DNA of 64,000 bases from an uncultured Bacilli bacterium (GCA_934130175.1 CAKOXP010000003.1:42632-106631); one strand, 5' to 3'; positions 42,755-52,217 are shown, counted from the stretch's first letter. Notes: a model not told the origin generated them from the sequence alone. Translations and numbers: made by a program.

Positions 42755-45379
42755 ATGATTCAAATATTTGATATAAAAAAGTCTAAAAAAAATTTAAAAA
42801 GCAATAATAATGAAATCTTGGAAGAATATATTGAAGAGTCAAAGAAAGATAGTGAAGATGATTTCTTAAGACTCAAGACATCTTTAAATGGACTATCTAA
42901 TATGGAAGCTAGAAATCGTTTTAACAAGTACGGTAAAAATATAGTTATAAAAGAAGATAATAAAGGTCCATTATATTTTTTATTAATGTCATTTAAAGAT
43001 GAATTTATTATTATTTTAATCTTTCTAGCAATAATTAATTTCTTTCTTGGTGATAAATTAGGTTCTATAATTATTTTGGTAATAGCGTTTATCAGTGCTC
43101 TTATTAGATTTTTTCAAGATTATTCTGTTTATAAATTTAATAAGAAATTAAAGAGTAAAATCTATTCAACTGTTACAGTGTTAAGAAATAATGAAGAAAT
43201 GGAAATAAAAGTAGAAGATGTTGTTGTTGGAGATATCGTTAAACTAAATGCTGGTACAATTGTTCCGGCAGATATAAAGATTGTTGAATCAAAAGATTTA
43301 TTTGTTAATCAATCTGTATTTACAGGTGAAAGTATTTTAGTTGAGAAGACTACTGAATCATCAAAAGCTTGCAGTCAAATATTTGATATAAATAATATTT
43401 GCTTAATGGGTGTAACTATCGAGAGTGGTAGAGCTACAGGTGTCGTCATAAAAACAGGATCTAATACTTATCTAGGACAAGTTGGTAGTGAAATAAGTAT
43501 TAAAAAGGAAGTCACTAACTTTGATAAAGGCATTAAAAATATTTCTAATTTATTAATAAAATATATGATTGTAGTTTGTTTAGTTGTAATAGTAATTGAT
43601 GGAGTTATAAAACAAAATATCAGTGAAGCTTTGCTTTTTGCTCTTTCTGTTGCAGTTGGAATAACTCCTTCAATGTTACCAATGATTCTAAATGTTAATT
43701 TAACAAAAGGAAGTAAAAGTCTTGCTAAAAAGAAAACTCTTGTTAAAAAAATAGAATCAATTCAAAATTTAGGAGCCATTGATATTTTATGTACAGACAA
43801 AACAGGGACATTAACAGAAAATAAAATAACTTTACAGAAATATATTGATGCATCTGGTAAGGAAAATGAAGATATATTAGAGTATGCATATTTAAATAGT
43901 TTATATAGTACAGGAATAAAAAATTTAGTTGATAAGGCAATAATTACATATGGACGTGATCATTTAGATATTTCTAAAATCGAAAAGTTAGAAAAAATAG
44001 ATGAAATTCCATTTGATTATACAAGAAAAAAGCAAAGTGTAGTTGTTAAAAATAAAACATCATATAGAATGATTACAAAAGGTGCATTGGAAGAAGTAAT
44101 TAAAGGTTGTGTAAATGCTAAAATTGGTGGAAAAACAGTTAATCTTAATGATGAAATAACTAATATTATCAAAGATAAGGCTAAGACTTTAGCAAGTGAT
44201 GGAATGCAAGTAATTGCTCTTGCTTTTAAAGAAAGTTATCCTGGTAAAGATAAATTTAATGCATCATGTGAAAATGAAATGATTTTCGTTGGATTTGTTG
44301 GTTTCTTAGATCCGGCCAAAAAAGATGTTAAAACAACACTTTCTAATTTAGAAAAAATTGGTGTTAAAACAAAAATATTAACAGGAGATAATCCTTATGC
44401 AACCAGAAATATTTGTAATATGGTTGGTTTAAATGGTAATGATATTTTGCTTGGCAGTGATATAGATAATATGACAGATATAGAATTATCAGAAAAAATA
44501 GAAAAAGTAGATGTTTTTGCAAGAATGAATCCACTTCAAAAAGAAAGAGTTGTAGAATTATATCGTAAAAATAATCATGTTGTTGGTTACATGGGTGATG
44601 GAGTAAATGATGCACCTTCGCTTACGAAAGCTGATGTAGGAATATCAGTCTCATCTGCTACTTCTATAGCCAAAGAGGCTAGTGATATTATTATTTTGAA
44701 ACAGAGTTTAAAGGTAATTTATGATGGCGTCTTAGAGGGTAGAAAAGTCTATGGAAATATTATTAAATATATGAAGATGGCCTTAAGTGCTGATTTTGGT
44801 GATGTTTTTAGTATCATGATAGCCAGTATATTTCTTCCTTTCCTTCCTCTTCTTCCAATTCAAATGTTATTGCAAGACTTTATCTATGATTTTTCACAAA
44901 TAGGAATTCCCTATGATAACGTTGATTCTGAATTCTTAGAAAAACCTAAAAAATGGGATACAAAGGGAATATCAAGATTTATGAAAGTTATGGGTATTAC
45001 TAGTTCGCTAATTGATGTTATTTCATTTATTATTTTCTGGTTTGTTCTAGGCTATAATGATATCAGTAAACAAACATTTTTTCAAACAGCTTGGTTTGTA
45101 ACTTGCTTAACTACAGAATTAATGATTATATACAATGTTAGAACTGCTAAAAAACCATTTATTGAATCTAATGCTAGCGCTAAACTAAATTTACTAACTA
45201 TATTCTCATTAGTGTTGACTATTATAACTCCTATTGTACTTTGTAAAATTGAAACATTCCATTTTGTTATATTACCACTTGAATTTTATATTTTCTTAAT
45301 TGGATTAGTTTTCCTATATTTTATAATTGTTTCTGTTATTAAAAAGATATATATTAAAAAATATGGTGAATGGCTTTAA
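42755..45379 (+). CDS. mgtA: MgtA-type magnesium-transporting P-type ATPase
   Basis: P-type ATPase importing Mg2+ (type IIIB). The 874-residue product has the cation-ATPase N-terminal domain, TGES (actuator), the membrane motif GITPSMLPMIL characteristic of MgtA/MgtB, the phosphorylation motif DKTGTLTEN (~348) and KGALEEV. MTGDN-like ILTGDNPYATRNIC and the hinge MGDGVNDAPSL (~612) follow. There are ten hydrophobic helices, including a C-terminal set of six. No M-box riboswitch fits in the 54-base leader. Related Ca2+ ATPases lack the SMLPMI motif. Confidence 0.92.
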   Translation: MIQIFDIKKSKKNLKSNNNEILEEYIEESKKDSEDDFLRLKTSLNGLSNMEARNRFNKYGKNIVIKEDNKGPLYFLLMSFKDEFIIILIFLAIINFFLGDKLGSIIILVIAFISALIRFFQDYSVYKFNKKLKSKIYSTVTVLRNNEEMEIKVEDVVVGDIVKLNAGTIVPADIKIVESKDLFVNQSVFTGESILVEKTTESSKACSQIFDINNICLMGVTIESGRATGVVIKTGSNTYLGQVGSEISIKKEVTNFDKGIKNISNLLIKYMIVVCLVVIVIDGVIKQNISEALLFALSVAVGITPSMLPMILNVNLTKGSKSLAKKKTLVKKIESIQNLGAIDILCTDKTGTLTENKITLQKYIDASGKENEDILEYAYLNSLYSTGIKNLVDKAIITYGRDHLDISKIEKLEKIDEIPFDYTRKKQSVVVKNKTSYRMITKGALEEVIKGCVNAKIGGKTVNLNDEITNIIKDKAKTLASDGMQVIALAFKESYPGKDKFNASCENEMIFVGFVGFLDPAKKDVKTTLSNLEKIGVKTKILTGDNPYATRNICNMVGLNGNDILLGSDIDNMTDIELSEKIEKVDVFARMNPLQKERVVELYRKNNHVVGYMGDGVNDAPSLTKADVGISVSSATSIAKEASDIIILKQSLKVIYDGVLEGRKVYGNIIKYMKMALSADFGDVFSIMIASIFLPFLPLLPIQMLLQDFIYDFSQIGIPYDNVDSEFLEKPKKWDTKGISRFMKVMGITSSLIDVISFIIFWFVLGYNDISKQTFFQTAWFVTCLTTELMIIYNVRTAKKPFIESNASAKLNLLTIFSLVLTIITPIVLCKIETFHFVILPLEFYIFLIGLVFLYFIIVSVIKKIYIKKYGEWL

Positions 45380-45383
45380 TATG

Positions 45384-45406
45384 GACTTGGTATCAAGTCT
45401 TTTTTC
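45384..45406 (+). terminator. Intrinsic terminator of mgtA
   Basis: GACTTG (45384-45389) pairs with CAAGTC (45394-45399), with a four-base loop and a T-run. Confidence 0.8.
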
Positions 45407-45481
45407 TTTCTAATATTATAGGCAAATAAATAGTCAAGTTAGCGTGAGGCGAATACAATAAGTTAGATAGGAGGAAATAAT

Positions 45482-45823
45482 ATGTTTAGAAGAGCAAATG
45501 AATTTGAAATAAATTCAGCAGTTTCTGGTAATAATAATGTTGTTGAAAATGAGATGAATGTTGATATTGACATGATTCAAAATAATCAAGCAACTGGTAA
45601 TGACATGATGGCACCAAGCTATTATAACAGTCCAATTAAAGAAGCTGTAAAAGAGCGTTGTGTACACAGAACTATCGTTCATGAAGTACCACATATTTGT
45701 CCAATTAGAACAAGAATAATTAATCATCACGTATACAAACATACTTATCGTCCAGAATATTCTTGCTGCGAAGAAAATACAGTAAGTAATGTTCAATGCG
45801 GTTCTTGTAGTCAATTCAGATAG
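45482..45823 (+). CDS. cotD: CotD-family spore coat protein
   Basis: The 113-residue product has an Asn/Met-rich N-terminus. A CotD-like core follows, with VHRTIVHEVPHICPIRTRIINHHVYKH, rich in His, and a Cys-rich end (SCCEEN, QCGSCSQF). CotD is an inner-coat protein made under SigK in B. subtilis. AGGAGGAAAT precedes the ATG. Upstream, GAATACAATA (45451-45460) resembles the SigK -10 CATANNNTA except for the first base, but no -35 AC is seen. This is the fourth spore gene in the window. Confidence 0.85.
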   Translation: MFRRANEFEINSAVSGNNNVVENEMNVDIDMIQNNQATGNDMMAPSYYNSPIKEAVKERCVHRTIVHEVPHICPIRTRIINHHVYKHTYRPEYSCCEENTVSNVQCGSCSQFR

Positions 45824-45855
45824 TTTACAGTCAAGAAAAATAAAATAAGTGTCAA

Positions 45856-45884
45856 AATAAATGTCTAATTGTGTCGCATTTATT
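45856..45884 (+). terminator. Hairpin after the cotD-like gene
   Basis: AATAAATG (45856-45863) pairs perfectly with CATTTATT (45877-45884). There is no strong T-run, so termination is only likely. Confidence 0.4.
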
Positions 45885-45932
45885 GATTTATTATAATAGC
45901 TATTTTATTATAATAATAGGGAGTGTGATACA

Positions 45933-46133
45933 ATGATCTATCCATCAATAGATAAACTATTAAATATAGTTGATTCCAAATATGAATTAGTTCATATAGC
46001 GGCTAGACGTAGTAAGGAGATATCTGAAACAGGATATTTACAAATGCCGGAGTCAAGTTACAAATGCAAAAAGAATATTGGTAGGGCATTAGAAGAAGTA
46101 GAAGCAGGACTTCTAAAAGTAAGAAAGAGCTAA
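45933..46133 (+). CDS. rpoZ: RNA polymerase omega subunit
   Basis: Omega stabilises the beta' subunit. The 66-residue product has the omega core: MIYPSIDKLLNIVDSKYELVHIAARRSKEI, then KNIGRALEEVEAGLL. GGGAGTGTGAT precedes the ATG. In most Bacilli rpoZ follows gmk near priA; here it stands alone, so gmk is elsewhere. Confidence 0.92.
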   Translation: MIYPSIDKLLNIVDSKYELVHIAARRSKEISETGYLQMPESSYKCKKNIGRALEEVEAGLLKVRKS

Positions 46134-46153
46134 AAAGGCTTTTTCTTTTTTTT
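46123..46153 (+). terminator. Intrinsic terminator of rpoZ
   Basis: A nine-base stem (46123-46131 with 46137-46145, two wobble pairs) with a five-A loop and a T-run; it overlaps the stop codon. Confidence 0.7.
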
Positions 46154-46223
46154 TAATTTTTCTAAAAAGTTTCCAACGAACGTAAGTTCTATGTTATAAT
46201 ATAGATATAAGAGGTGATGATAT

Positions 46224-46970
46224 TTGAAAATCTTAAAATATAAGAAATTAAAGTCACAGAAATATCAAGTCTTTTTAGATAATTCAGAAATATTAGAATT
46301 ATATGAAGAAACAATTTTAAAGTATGATTTATTAATAACAAAGAAAGTTGATGAGAAAATACTAGAAGAATTGTTGGAATATAATAAAAAATACGAAGCC
46401 TATTATACTTGTTTAAAATATTTAAATGTCAGAGTAAGAAGTAGAAAAGAAATAAAAGATTATTTAAAAAAGAAAGATTATAATGATGACGTTATTAATT
46501 ATGTAATTGCTATCTTAGAAAAACAGGGGTATTTAAATGATTTGGCCTTTGCTAAAAGCTTTTTAAATAATAAATTAATTACTACTAATAATGGTCCTTA
46601 TACCATTAGAAGAGATTTACTTAAACATGAAATTTCTACTAGTGATATTGATTTAGTACTTGAAGAGTACACAGATGATATTCAACTAGAAAAAATAAAA
46701 AAACATATAAATAGAATTATTAAATCAAATCGTAATAAAAGTAATATAGTTTTACAAAGAAAAATACTTATTGATTTGAACAACGAAGGTTTCAAGAAAA
46801 ATTTAATCCAACAAGAAATTTCAAAAATTGATTTTGCTGATGACAAGGATTTGGCAAAGAAAGAGTATGATAAATTATATAAGAAATTAAGTAGAAAATA
46901 CTCTGGAAGAGAATTAGAACTTAAAATCAAACAGAAATTATATCAAAAAGGATTTTCTATAGAACAATAA
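46224..46970 (+). CDS. recX: RecX, regulator of RecA
   Basis: RecX inhibits or modulates RecA filaments. The 248-residue product contains tandem three-helix RecX repeats, recognised by RVRSRKEIKDYLKKKDY, VINYVIAILEKQGYLNDLAFAKSF, RRDLLKHEIS and the C-terminal LKIKQKLYQKGFS. It starts at TTG 46224 after GAGGTGATGA; the nearby ATG is in another frame. It is not adjacent to recA. Confidence 0.88.
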   Translation: MKILKYKKLKSQKYQVFLDNSEILELYEETILKYDLLITKKVDEKILEELLEYNKKYEAYYTCLKYLNVRVRSRKEIKDYLKKKDYNDDVINYVIAILEKQGYLNDLAFAKSFLNNKLITTNNGPYTIRRDLLKHEISTSDIDLVLEEYTDDIQLEKIKKHINRIIKSNRNKSNIVLQRKILIDLNNEGFKKNLIQQEISKIDFADDKDLAKKEYDKLYKKLSRKYSGRELELKIKQKLYQKGFSIEQ

Positions 46971-47027
46971 AAAACAGACTATTTGTAAACTGTCCATTTT
47001 TTTGATTCAGTTTAATTAGTCTGTTTT
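46971..47027. terminator. Two-part hairpin between recX and the zinc-ribbon gene
   Basis: An 11-base outer stem (46971-46981 with 47017-47027) encloses a second stem (46987-46992 with 47008-47013). It sits between converging genes and probably terminates both. Confidence 0.65.
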
Positions 47028-47031
47028 AATT

Positions 47032-47382
47032 TTAAATACTATTAATAGTATTATATATACCATATCCATAAATACCTAATGCTGCAATAACTAAAATAAT
47101 TATAATTATTAGAATAAGAAGGCAGAAATATGATCTAGCAAAATTTTTTAAATTGACATTAGATGTACCACCTAAAGAAAATACTAATAATAAGATAAAT
47201 CCAATTATTGGAATTGAGAATAAGATTTCATATCCAAAATATCCCCAAGCAGAGATTGGTTTATATTCTTTTGGAATATCAATAGAATTATCTTTTTTAA
47301 CCTCATCTTTTATTCGACGTCCACATGATAAGCAAAAATCGGCATCCTCTTTAAGTTCACTTCCACAATACTTACAAAACAC
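47032..47382 (-). CDS. Zinc-ribbon membrane protein
   Basis: The ~116-residue product starts with a zinc ribbon (CKYCG...CLSCG, within the first 25 residues). It then has an acidic/basic linker and two strongly hydrophobic helices (about 53-73 and 90-112). This layout is common among small uncharacterised Bacillota proteins. The GTG at 47382 follows GAGGTGA; GTG 47391 lies inside that site. No function can be inferred. Confidence 0.7.
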   Translation of the reverse strand: MFCKYCGSELKEDADFCLSCGRRIKDEVKKDNSIDIPKEYKPISAWGYFGYEILFSIPIIGFILLLVFSLGGTSNVNLKNFARSYFCLLILIIIIILVIAALGIYGYGIYNTINSI

Positions 47383-47446
47383 AAAAATCACCTCATCTTA
47401 ACTTTTTTAAGTATATGCTTAATATATCATGATTTTTGAAAGATTT

Positions 47447-47485
47447 AAATAAAAAAATCAACTAACCTAATGATTAGTTGATTTT
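47447..47485 (-). terminator. Intrinsic terminator of the YhgE/Pip gene
   Basis: A perfect 12-base stem (47454-47465 with 47474-47485) with an eight-base loop; on the minus strand it is followed by a run of Ts (plus-strand As 47451-47457). Confidence 0.85.
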
Positions 47486-47490
47486 AAAAA

Positions 47491-49542
47491 TTACTTTTGG
47501 TGTTTTTCTTTATAGATATTTAATCCCAAGTTAATACCAAAGAATACTATAAAGATTGTAAATACAATTATAAAGTTTTTAGTTAATAAACTAGATTCAA
47601 TACTTATTAGTGGTTCTTTTAGTAACTTAATAGTATATGTCATTGGTAACATTGGATTTAAGAATCTAAATCCCTTAGTAACAGTTTCAATTGGGAATGT
47701 ACCACCACTAGCACCTAGTTGTAATACAAGAATAATTAAAGCTATAAATTTACCAATATCACCAAAGTTTTCAATTAAGAATTCTATTATTGCTAAGAAG
47801 CAATTAGATACTAAGATTATACTAATATAATATAAGAATACATTTGTAATATCAAAGTCTAATAATAATTGTAGTAAAACTCCTAATACGATACCAGAAA
47901 CAGTAGCTAATCCATGATAAGCTAGGCATCTTTTAACATGTTTTTTACTATCAATACCAAGTAAACCAAATCTTTGTTCTTTATCAAAGAATAGAACGAT
48001 GAATAGCATTAAGCTTCCTACCCATAAAGCAATTGAAATAAATAATGGAGCAAATGCAGTACCATAGCTTGCTACCTTATTAACTTCTTTTGTTTCAGCT
48101 TTAATAGGTTCTTTACTGTAATCAGCAAGTGTTTCTACTTTTTTAACATCTTTTTTTGTTGATGAGATTTTACTATCTAATTCTTGTTTAGATGATTTTA
48201 CGCTATTATTTAATGTAGTTAATCCATTATTTAATGTAGTTGAACCATCACTTAATTTAGTAGCTCCAGAATCAATCTTATCAATATAAGAAAGTAAAGT
48301 GTTTAATGATTGTTTAGTAGTTAATGTAGCATTTTCTTTAACAGAAGATGCAGTACTAATAGCTACTTGTTGTGAAACTTTTTTAGCAGTAGCAATAGCT
48401 GTTTGTTTAGCAGTTTCTTCCAAACTATCAATAACTGTTTTTAAAGTATCTAAGTTAGTTTTTGATTGATCTAGAGTTGTCTTTAAATTATCAAGCGTAT
48501 CTTTTGCTTGATCTAAAGCTGCTTTTGAAGTATTTAAGGCTACTTTTGAATCAACTATTTGCTTAATGGCTGTACATTGTTCAGATGAATTATTAATACA
48601 AGCAGTAACTGTTTCATCTGTAAGATTATATAATGCTAAAGTGGCATTATATTTTTCAACACCTGCATTATAATTAGTTAAATTAGCATTATATTTTTCA
48701 ATTCCAGCCTTGTATTTTGCTACTCCAAAATTATATTGAGACATACCATTGTCATACTTAGTTTTTAATGCCATATATTGTTGGTTAGATTGTAAACCAG
48801 CAAGAGCAGCATTAGCAATATTTTCATCACTTAAATCTTTAGAAGAAGCTATAGTAGCTAAAATTTGTTGTTTTTCTTTATCAGTTAATTCACTTGATAA
48901 ACTATTTATTGAACTACTTAATGTAGATTTTATTTGGCTAGTACCATTTGCTAATTCTTTAGTTCCAGAATTAAGTGTATTACTACCATCTGCTAATTTA
49001 TTAGTTCCTTCTTCTAATTTTCCAAAACCAGAACTAATTGTATCTAATTGACTTGGTACAGATTCTACTGTGTCAGATAGATTTTCAACTATTTTAGAGT
49101 TAACTGCATTATCTAGATTTTTTTCAACAGTAAGTACAACTGTATTAATTATTTGACTAGATAAGTAATTAGATTTTTGATTTGGAGAATAAGTTATAGT
49201 TGCATGATGTTTATTTGTACTAGAAGCACTTTCCATGTCTTCAGTAAAACTTTCAGGAATATTGATAATAGCATAATATTTACCATTATTTAATCCTTCA
49301 TTAGCTTTAGAAGAAGAAATAACACTAAGTTTTAACTTTTTAGAATCCTTAATACTATCTATTAATTCATCACCCTTATCTCCCTTATCATTATTTACAA
49401 CAGCAACAGGTAAATTATCAATATTACCTTTACCGTATGGGTTCCAATATGCTTTTAAGTAGAAGAAACTATACATAAATGGAATTAGTAATACTGCTAC
49501 TAAAACAACATATTTAAACCAATTATTATTTTTATTTTTCAT
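47491..49542 (-). CDS. YhgE/Pip domain membrane protein (ABC-2 like exporter)
   Basis: The 683-residue product has one N-terminal membrane helix followed by the YhgE/Pip signature (YLKAYWNPYGKGNIDNLPVAVVNNDKG). A long extracellular region contains heptad repeats and Asn/Tyr-Gly repeats (KYxNxxxxYNAGVEKYN). Five to six C-terminal helices in ABC-2 permease style follow. The family includes the phage infection protein Pip and the type VII secretion component EsaA, but no WXG100 gene is nearby. It lies 13 bases after the TetR gene and shares its promoter, so it is probably the repressed target. Confidence 0.88.
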   Translation of the reverse strand: MKNKNNNWFKYVVLVAVLLIPFMYSFFYLKAYWNPYGKGNIDNLPVAVVNNDKGDKGDELIDSIKDSKKLKLSVISSSKANEGLNNGKYYAIINIPESFTEDMESASSTNKHHATITYSPNQKSNYLSSQIINTVVLTVEKNLDNAVNSKIVENLSDTVESVPSQLDTISSGFGKLEEGTNKLADGSNTLNSGTKELANGTSQIKSTLSSSINSLSSELTDKEKQQILATIASSKDLSDENIANAALAGLQSNQQYMALKTKYDNGMSQYNFGVAKYKAGIEKYNANLTNYNAGVEKYNATLALYNLTDETVTACINNSSEQCTAIKQIVDSKVALNTSKAALDQAKDTLDNLKTTLDQSKTNLDTLKTVIDSLEETAKQTAIATAKKVSQQVAISTASSVKENATLTTKQSLNTLLSYIDKIDSGATKLSDGSTTLNNGLTTLNNSVKSSKQELDSKISSTKKDVKKVETLADYSKEPIKAETKEVNKVASYGTAFAPLFISIALWVGSLMLFIVLFFDKEQRFGLLGIDSKKHVKRCLAYHGLATVSGIVLGVLLQLLLDFDITNVFLYYISIILVSNCFLAIIEFLIENFGDIGKFIALIILVLQLGASGGTFPIETVTKGFRFLNPMLPMTYTIKLLKEPLISIESSLLTKNFIIVFTIFIVFFGINLGLNIYKEKHQK

Positions 49543-49555
49543 AATATAAACCTCC

Positions 49556-50113
49556 CTAATTTAATAATCCTTCTTTTAATATTGAAGTAACATCTTTAGT
49601 TACTTTTCTCTCATCAATATCTAAATCATATTCAAATAACAAACTTATAAAAACTTTATAAATTATAAATGCAGTTAAATGAGTATCACAAACTTTTATT
49701 TTTCCGTTGTCTACTTCGGTTTTAATTTTTTCTTCTAGATAATTTAATATTTCATCATCATAGATTTTTAAAAACTTATGATACTTTTCATCATCAGATG
49801 TTTTCATTTCATTAGATATTGTAGAAATTAGTAAACTTTCTTTTCGGAATATTAACATATCGTATAGATTAGAAGCAACTACTTCTATAAATGGCAAATT
49901 ACTATTTTCTTTCTTTTCAATTCTTTTTTTCATCTTTTCTAATTCCTCACGGATAAAATATGAAAACATAGAATCTTTATCTTTAAAGTAAGAGTAAATT
50001 GTCTTTTTTGTCACATTTGCTTCCTTTGCTATTTCATCCATGGATACTTTCTTATATCCATATTTAGTAAATAGTTCTCTAGCGGTATTTATAACTGTTT
50101 CCTTTTTATTCAT
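49556..50113 (-). CDS. TetR-family transcriptional regulator
   Basis: The 185-residue product has an N-terminal TetR HTH (ARELFTKYGYKKVSMDEIAKEANVTKKTIYSYFKDKDSMF, about 9-50) and a helical ligand domain. It is the first gene of a two-gene operon with the YhgE/Pip gene. A large inverted repeat at 50134-50166 overlaps the promoter, so it is most likely autorepressed. The inducer is unknown; export of a toxic compound would fit. Confidence 0.92.
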   Translation of the reverse strand: MNKKETVINTARELFTKYGYKKVSMDEIAKEANVTKKTIYSYFKDKDSMFSYFIREELEKMKKRIEKKENSNLPFIEVVASNLYDMLIFRKESLLISTISNEMKTSDDEKYHKFLKIYDDEILNYLEEKIKTEVDNGKIKVCDTHLTAFIIYKVFISLLFEYDLDIDERKVTKDVTSILKEGLLN

Positions 50114-50133
50114 GTTATCACTTCCTATAAAAA

Positions 50134-50166
50134 TATACTAATATACTAAATCAGTATACCAGTATA
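50134..50166. promoter_or_regulatory. TetR operator: 14-base inverted repeat
   Basis: Arms TATACTAATATACT (50134-50147) and AGTATACCAGTATA (50153-50166) are complementary at 12 of 14 positions around a five-base centre. The repeat touches the -10 of the tetR promoter. Confidence 0.75.
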
Positions 50167-50194
50167 CTATATGACAAAATATGTAAAAAGTCAA
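50166..50194 (-). promoter_or_regulatory. Promoter of the tetR-yhgE operon
   Basis: Minus-strand TTGACT (50194-50189), 17 bases and TATAGT (50171-50166), overlapping the operator. Confidence 0.7.
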
Positions 50195-50324
50195 CTATTT
50201 ATGCCTAAATTTTTAAAAAAGATGTATAAATTTAATATTTATAAATAAAAATATATTGATAAACGATAAAAATATATTGACATTAACTAAAAATAGGAAT
50301 ATTATTACAAGTGAGGTGAAAGTT

Positions 50325-50777
50325 ATGAAAAAATCATTGATAGCGAAAATTGTTTCAATTATCTTTATTATTATTTTAATTATTGGTATAGCTTGTTTAT
50401 TCTTTATTCCAAAACTATACAATCTATTTAAGGAATCAGGAGTTCCTAATTTTGAAGAACAAAATATATATTATAAAGTTGCTTTTTATTTATGTTATAT
50501 CATTTGTTTGGTAATAGTTTATAAATTAAGAGATATATTTAATAGGGTATATAAAGAGTCTGTGTTTGTTATTTCCGTTGAATCTTCCCTAAAAGTAATT
50601 TCAGTTTTGTTTATGATTTTATTTTTCATTATTCTTGTTAAGGCATTTTTTATACCAACACTGTTATCTTTTGCAGTATGTTTTATTTGCTTTGTAGCAA
50701 ACCTAAGTTTCTATGTTTTGGCAGAAGTAATAAAATCAGCGATAGAATATAAGAAAGAAATAGATTATACAGTGTAG
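50325..50777 (+). CDS. DUF2975 membrane protein
   Basis: The 150-residue product has four hydrophobic helices (about 10-33, 50-70, 86-107 and 112-135) with the layout of DUF2975 proteins (YoaS type). The ATG at 50325 follows GAGGTGAAA. It is followed nine bases later by a YozG-type regulator, the pairing usually found for DUF2975. Function unknown. Confidence 0.8.
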   Translation: MKKSLIAKIVSIIFIIILIIGIACLFFIPKLYNLFKESGVPNFEEQNIYYKVAFYLCYIICLVIVYKLRDIFNRVYKESVFVISVESSLKVISVLFMILFFIILVKAFFIPTLLSFAVCFICFVANLSFYVLAEVIKSAIEYKKEIDYTV

Positions 50778-50785
50778 GTGATTAT

Positions 50786-51007
50786 ATGATAATAGTTAAT
50801 TTAGATGTTGTTATGGCTAAAAGAAAAATGTCACTAAATAAACTTAGTGAACTTACGGGTATAACACTAGCAAATCTCTCAATATTAAAAAATAATAAGG
50901 CAAAGGCAGTAAGATTTTCGAGTTTAGAAGTAATTTGTAAAGCTTTGGATTGTCAACCAGGTGACATATTAGAATATAAAGACGAGGTATCTGATAATGA
51001 AAAATAA
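50786..51007 (+). CDS. YozG-like XRE-family regulator
   Basis: A 73-residue single-domain Cro/XRE HTH: IVNLDVVMAKRKMSLNKLSELTGITLANLSILKNNKAKAVRFSSLEVICKALDCQPGDILEY. This short form typically accompanies DUF2975 genes. It overlaps the next gene by 11 bases, so the three form one operon. Confidence 0.9.
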   Translation: MIIVNLDVVMAKRKMSLNKLSELTGITLANLSILKNNKAKAVRFSSLEVICKALDCQPGDILEYKDEVSDNEK

Positions 51008-52184
51008 AAAGCTAATCAATATATATCAAATTATAATAATACTAATTTCATCTATTTTGATAGTAATATCACATAATTTAAAAATAGATTGGTATTTAAA
51101 AGATATTGTTATTCCATTTATAATAATGTTATTAAGTTATTTAATTATTCTTAAAAATATAAGTATAAATAAAAAATCTTTCTTTATACTTATTCCAATA
51201 GTATTGATATTAGCAAGTAATTTTTTGGTAAAAATTGCTTCTTCAAATAAGATTCTAAATATTTTAGCTTTAACGATTTGTTATACATTTTTCTTTATGA
51301 TGTTAGTTAATGAAAACTTCAAACTAACTGGTACAAGTTTAAAAGAAATTTATAAATTATTTCCAAAGAAGGTGTTTGCTAATCTTGGATATTTGATACC
51401 AAGTAAAAAGAAAATAAGTAATGAAAAAATAGGAAATGCAATATTAGGTCTTTCTCTAGGAGGAATTATTGGTTTTGTTATACTAGTATTATTAATAAGT
51501 GCTGATCAATATTTTTCATCATTTGTTAGTAAAATCTTTTCTTTAAGAAATTTTGACGTTAGTAATATAGTTTTATTAATAATAACATTTATAATTATGT
51601 TTAGTATTGTAGTAAATATAATTTTAAATAAAGATGAAAAAAACATTCCAGTAAAGATAGTGAATGCAAATGAGATAACCGTATGTATAATATTAAGTAT
51701 AATTAATTTTATTTTTCTTTTATTCCTAGTATCAGAAATATCAAAGTTGACATTTAATTTTCTAAAATTACCAGAAGCTTATACTTATTCAAGTTATGCT
51801 AGGGAAGGATTCTTTCAACTATTAATAATAACTATAATTAATTTTTCAATTATAATGTTTTTAAAATATAAATCAACCATATTGGAAACAAATAAAAAAA
51901 GTAGAATTTTATCTGTAGTGTTAATAATATTTTCTATCCTATTAATATTTAATTCATACTATCGTATGTTTCTATATATAGGAAATTATAGTTTTACGGT
52001 TCTTAGATTACAAGTTATTCTTTTTTTAGCGATGGAACTTGTAGTGGCACTTGTTCTTATGATAAGAATCCTTAAAAAAACAAGGATGAATGATTTTAAA
52101 TTTTACTTTATACTAATGATAAGCTTTTATATAATTAATTTGTATATTTGTAATGATATGTTTATTAAACTTTTAACCAGATAA
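50997..52184 (+). CDS. DUF4173/DUF4153-type polytopic membrane protein
   Basis: A 395-residue protein with about ten to eleven hydrophobic helices. The loop TYSSYAREGFFQLLIITIINF (about 260-280) and SYYRMFLYIGNYSFTVLRLQV (about 320-340) match the conserved segments of DUF4173, a family encoded with XRE/DUF2975 genes in Bacillota. Function unknown, presumably controlled by the small regulator upstream. Confidence 0.75.
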   Translation: MKNKKLINIYQIIIILISSILIVISHNLKIDWYLKDIVIPFIIMLLSYLIILKNISINKKSFFILIPIVLILASNFLVKIASSNKILNILALTICYTFFFMMLVNENFKLTGTSLKEIYKLFPKKVFANLGYLIPSKKKISNEKIGNAILGLSLGGIIGFVILVLLISADQYFSSFVSKIFSLRNFDVSNIVLLIITFIIMFSIVVNIILNKDEKNIPVKIVNANEITVCIILSIINFIFLLFLVSEISKLTFNFLKLPEAYTYSSYAREGFFQLLIITIINFSIIMFLKYKSTILETNKKSRILSVVLIIFSILLIFNSYYRMFLYIGNYSFTVLRLQVILFLAMELVVALVLMIRILKKTRMNDFKFYFILMISFYIINLYICNDMFIKLLTR

Positions 52185-52190
52185 TATAGA

Positions 52191-52217
52191 AAACAGACTA
52201 GAAATAGTTTGTTTTTT
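52191..52217 (+). terminator. Intrinsic terminator of the DUF2975-DUF4173 operon
   Basis: AAACAGACTA (52191-52200) pairs with TAGTTTGTTT (52205-52214, one G-T pair) around GAAA, with Ts after. Confidence 0.85.

Noticed and set aside
45515..45814. Minus-strand frame of 99 codons
   Set aside because: It is the exact shadow of the CotD-like gene and has no start signals or recognisable product.
47491..49542. YhgE/Pip gene as part of a type VII secretion locus
   Set aside because: No WXG100, EssC or EsaB-like gene nearby; the TetR pairing fits a stand-alone exporter-like gene.
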